This document shows positions 6,239 to 7,516 of a DNA stretch of 7,516 bases, in pieces; the stretch's first letter is position 1, and every line of letters begins with the position of its first letter. This DNA is from Rhizobiaceae bacterium (GTDB taxonomy: Bacteria > Pseudomonadota > Alphaproteobacteria > Rhizobiales > Rhizobiaceae): the NCBI GenBank assembly GCA_028865845.1, contig JAGWJK010000182.1, positions 1-7,516 of the forward strand. The letters are read 5' to 3'. The position numbers and the translations under genes were made by a program. The notes beneath the pieces are model-generated. The model ran no database searches. It worked only from the letters and a program-made list of their open reading frames with translations, and was not told the DNA's origin.

Positions 6239-6263
6239 TAGGTCGATTCTTGCTACCCAGCAA
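6235..6263 (-). promoter_or_regulatory. Candidate sigma-70 promoter for visNR
   Basis: On the - strand TTGCTG (6263-6258) and TAAATT (6240-6235) are separated by 17 bases, a fair match to TTGACA-N17-TATAAT. Transcription would start near 6228, about 330 bases before visN. The dyad AATCGA-N7-TCGATT (6248-6230) overlaps the spacer and the -10 element, a typical operator position. Other weaker pairs exist nearer visN, so this is only a candidate. Confidence 0.3.
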
Positions 6264-6389
6264 TGAAATTTCTGGTTTTCATGGCGTCTGGGCATCATAC
6301 CCGGCCTCCATGTTCATAGCCTCCTCGACCTATTGGCGATCAAGAAAACCTGTGGTTGGTACGAGCCTGCAGCAGACTGTTGGAAACAG

Positions 6390-6419
6390 AAAAGACCGGG
6401 ATCTCTCCCGGTCTTTTTT
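6390..6419 (-). terminator. Intrinsic terminator of fliF
   Basis: AAAAGACCGGGA (6390-6401) and TCCCGGTCTTTT (6406-6417) form a perfect 12-bp stem over a 4-base loop TCTC. On the - strand the hairpin starts 3 bases after the fliF stop and is followed by a T-rich tail (TCTTTTCTGTTT). The + strand has a T-run too (6414-6419), so it could work in both directions. It separates fliF from visN. Confidence 0.9.
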
Positions 6420-6420
6420 C

Positions 6421-7516
6421 TTAGGCGGCCGCGCTGTCGACGGCCCACTTTCTGAGAATTTTCGCGGCACGTTCTTCGCTGATTTCCACCATGCGGGACA
6501 GGCGCCGCTCGGGGCCTTCCTTGACGCGGCGATTGAAGGTGCCGCCGTCTTCGTCGCCCATGGTGAGCAGATCGTCGGTGCTGTCGAAGCCGAAGTCCGA
6601 GCCGAAGCCGTCCATGAGGGCCCCTCCTGCTGCGGCGCCGGCAGGTGCGAAGTCCGGGAGTTCCAGACCGGCCGCATCCGGCAGAGCCGCATCGCCAGCC
6701 GCAGCAGCACCGCCACCGAGCGAGCGGATCAGCGGACGGAAGCCCATCCAGACGATCAGGAAGGCGACCGCGACGAAGGCAAGCGAGTTGATGATGCCGG
6801 CCATGTTGCGGCTCAGCAGGTCGGTGATGCTGAAGCCCGAGGTGTTGTCGTCAAGCAGCTGGTTGTCGAGGAAGTCCATGGCGTTGACGGTGACGACATC
6901 GCCGCGGCTCGGATCGACACCCGCCGCGGTGGCGACGATCTTCTGCATCTCGGCAATGTAGGCGTCGATCTTCGCCTGGTCGGCAGGCTGGCCGACGAGC
7001 TGGCCAAGGCGGCCCTTGTTGACCACGACGGCAACCGAAAGCTTCTCGACCTTGTAGCTGCTGCGAGTTGTCGCCGTCGTCTTGCTGTTGATTTCGTAGT
7101 TGGTCTGCTCTTCGCGCTTGTCGGACTGGTCGTTCGATTCCGGACCGTTGCCGCCGGCCTGCGGAGCTGCCTGCGGAATGTTCTGTTCGACGGTTGCTGC
7201 CGTATCCGACTGACGCTGCTGCGATTTCTGCGCTTCCTTGGTGGTGCGTACCGAACGCTCGACCTTGGAGTCCGGATCGTAGGTGGTTTCCTGCACCTGC
7301 TGGCTGTCGGTATTCAGCTGCGCCGTAACGCTGGAGCGGAAGTTGTCCATTCCGAGGAAGGGCGCCAGCGCCTTGTCGATGTTGGATTCGACCTCGTCCT
7401 GGACATTCTGCACGATGCCGAGGTTTCTGGTAAGCGCGCCATTGCTCGGGTCGTCGCCCGAGGCCAGCAGCTGACCGGTCGAGTCGAGGATCGTAACGTC
7501 GTCGACCGCCAGGCCC
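6421..7516 (-). CDS. fliF: Flagellar MS-ring protein FliF (3' part, 5' end outside window)
   Basis: FliF builds the MS-ring in the inner membrane, the base on which the export gate and rotor assemble. The frame is open to the window edge, so only the last 364 residues are seen, out of about 550 in the family. The visible part starts at GLAVDDVTILDSTGQLLASG, the conserved FliF region with the pattern VT..D..G.LL. The periplasmic loop is rich in Gln, Ser and Thr. The second membrane segment is near fragment residues 239-258 (MAGIINSLAFVAVAFLIVWM). The cytoplasmic tail is Ala/Gly rich, then acidic (FGSDFGFDSTDD). The tail ends in the FliG-binding helix region (RRLSRMVEISEERAAKILRK, then WAVDSAAA), which fits the usual pattern of a FliF C-terminus ending in a conserved Trp helix. 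The gene stops in TAA at 6423-6421, immediately followed by an intrinsic terminator. Confidence 0.96.
   Translation of the reverse strand, partial: GLAVDDVTILDSTGQLLASGDDPSNGALTRNLGIVQNVQDEVESNIDKALAPFLGMDNFRSSVTAQLNTDSQQVQETTYDPDSKVERSVRTTKEAQKSQQRQSDTAATVEQNIPQAAPQAGGNGPESNDQSDKREEQTNYEINSKTTATTRSSYKVEKLSVAVVVNKGRLGQLVGQPADQAKIDAYIAEMQKIVATAAGVDPSRGDVVTVNAMDFLDNQLLDDNTSGFSITDLLSRNMAGIINSLAFVAVAFLIVWMGFRPLIRSLGGGAAAAGDAALPDAAGLELPDFAPAGAAAGGALMDGFGSDFGFDSTDDLLTMGDEDGGTFNRRVKEGPERRLSRMVEISEERAAKILRKWAVDSAAA

Larger units (their letters stand above)
5899..6389 (-). promoter_or_regulatory. Non-coding visN upstream region
   Basis: This is the only long stretch without an established gene. The part from about 6100 to 6290 is clearly richer in A and T than the flanking genes. 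It holds several dyads: 5913-5928, 5965-5992, GATTC/GAATC at 6083-6100, AAATC/GATTT at 6182-6194, AATCGA/TCGATT at 6230-6248, and TTGCT/AGCAA at 6250-6263. It also contains repeated CGAATT words, a candidate promoter, and a possible 23-codon leader ORF. The stretch 6290-6389 shows nothing that I can name. The likely content is the visNR promoter, operators and 5' leader. Confidence 0.6.

Noticed and set aside
1..7516. Mobile element, CRISPR array, toxin-antitoxin or defence system
   Set aside because: No transposase, integrase, spaced direct-repeat array or such gene pair is visible; all large frames are accounted for by flagellar and regulator genes.

Overview
The window looks like part of the chromosomal flagellar/motility cluster of an alphaproteobacterium in the order Hyphomicrobiales (Rhizobium/Agrobacterium/Sinorhizobium type). 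The evidence is GC-rich coding sequence, a rhizobial-style FliM and FliN, and above all a tandem pair of LuxR-type regulators matching VisN and VisR, which are characteristic of rhizobial motility control. The gene order fliM-fliN-fliG-flhB-orf facing visR-visN-fliF is, from memory, the order known in Sinorhizobium meliloti and Agrobacterium. No mobile element, CRISPR array, tRNA or rRNA was seen.

Left half (1-4338, + strand): the 3' part of fliM, then fliN, fliG, flhB and a 145-residue conserved-type protein of unknown function. FliM, FliN and FliG form the cytoplasmic switch complex (C-ring), and FlhB is the membrane gate and specificity switch of the flagellar type III export apparatus. 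The genes are not tightly packed. The fliM-fliN gap holds a decayed copy of what looks like a rhizobial intergenic palindrome. The fliN-fliG gap holds a strong GC-rich hairpin with a possible alternative pairing near the fliG ribosome binding site. The fliG-flhB gap holds a terminator-like hairpin. flhB uses a TTG start, and the small gene follows it 4 bases after its stop.

Right half (4394-7516, - strand): visR and visN run leftwards as a two-gene unit (visN first, 11-base gap), convergent with the flagellar operon. Upstream of visN is the only long non-coding stretch (about 520 bases), lower in GC and full of dyads, CGAATT-type repeats, a candidate sigma-70 promoter and a possible 23-codon leader ORF that ends against a hairpin. 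Beyond it is the 3' part of fliF (MS-ring), closed by a very clear intrinsic terminator directly after its stop codon, so visNR is probably expressed from its own promoter.

Functionally, FliF forms the MS-ring in the inner membrane, FliG docks on its C-terminal tail, and FliM/FliN complete the C-ring that binds the chemotaxis response regulator. FlhB controls export of rod, hook and filament subunits. VisN/VisR are known in S. meliloti as the top-level activators of flagellar, motor and chemotaxis genes. The coding content is therefore well understood, apart from the small protein after flhB. The less explained material is the visN upstream region and the intergenic hairpins.
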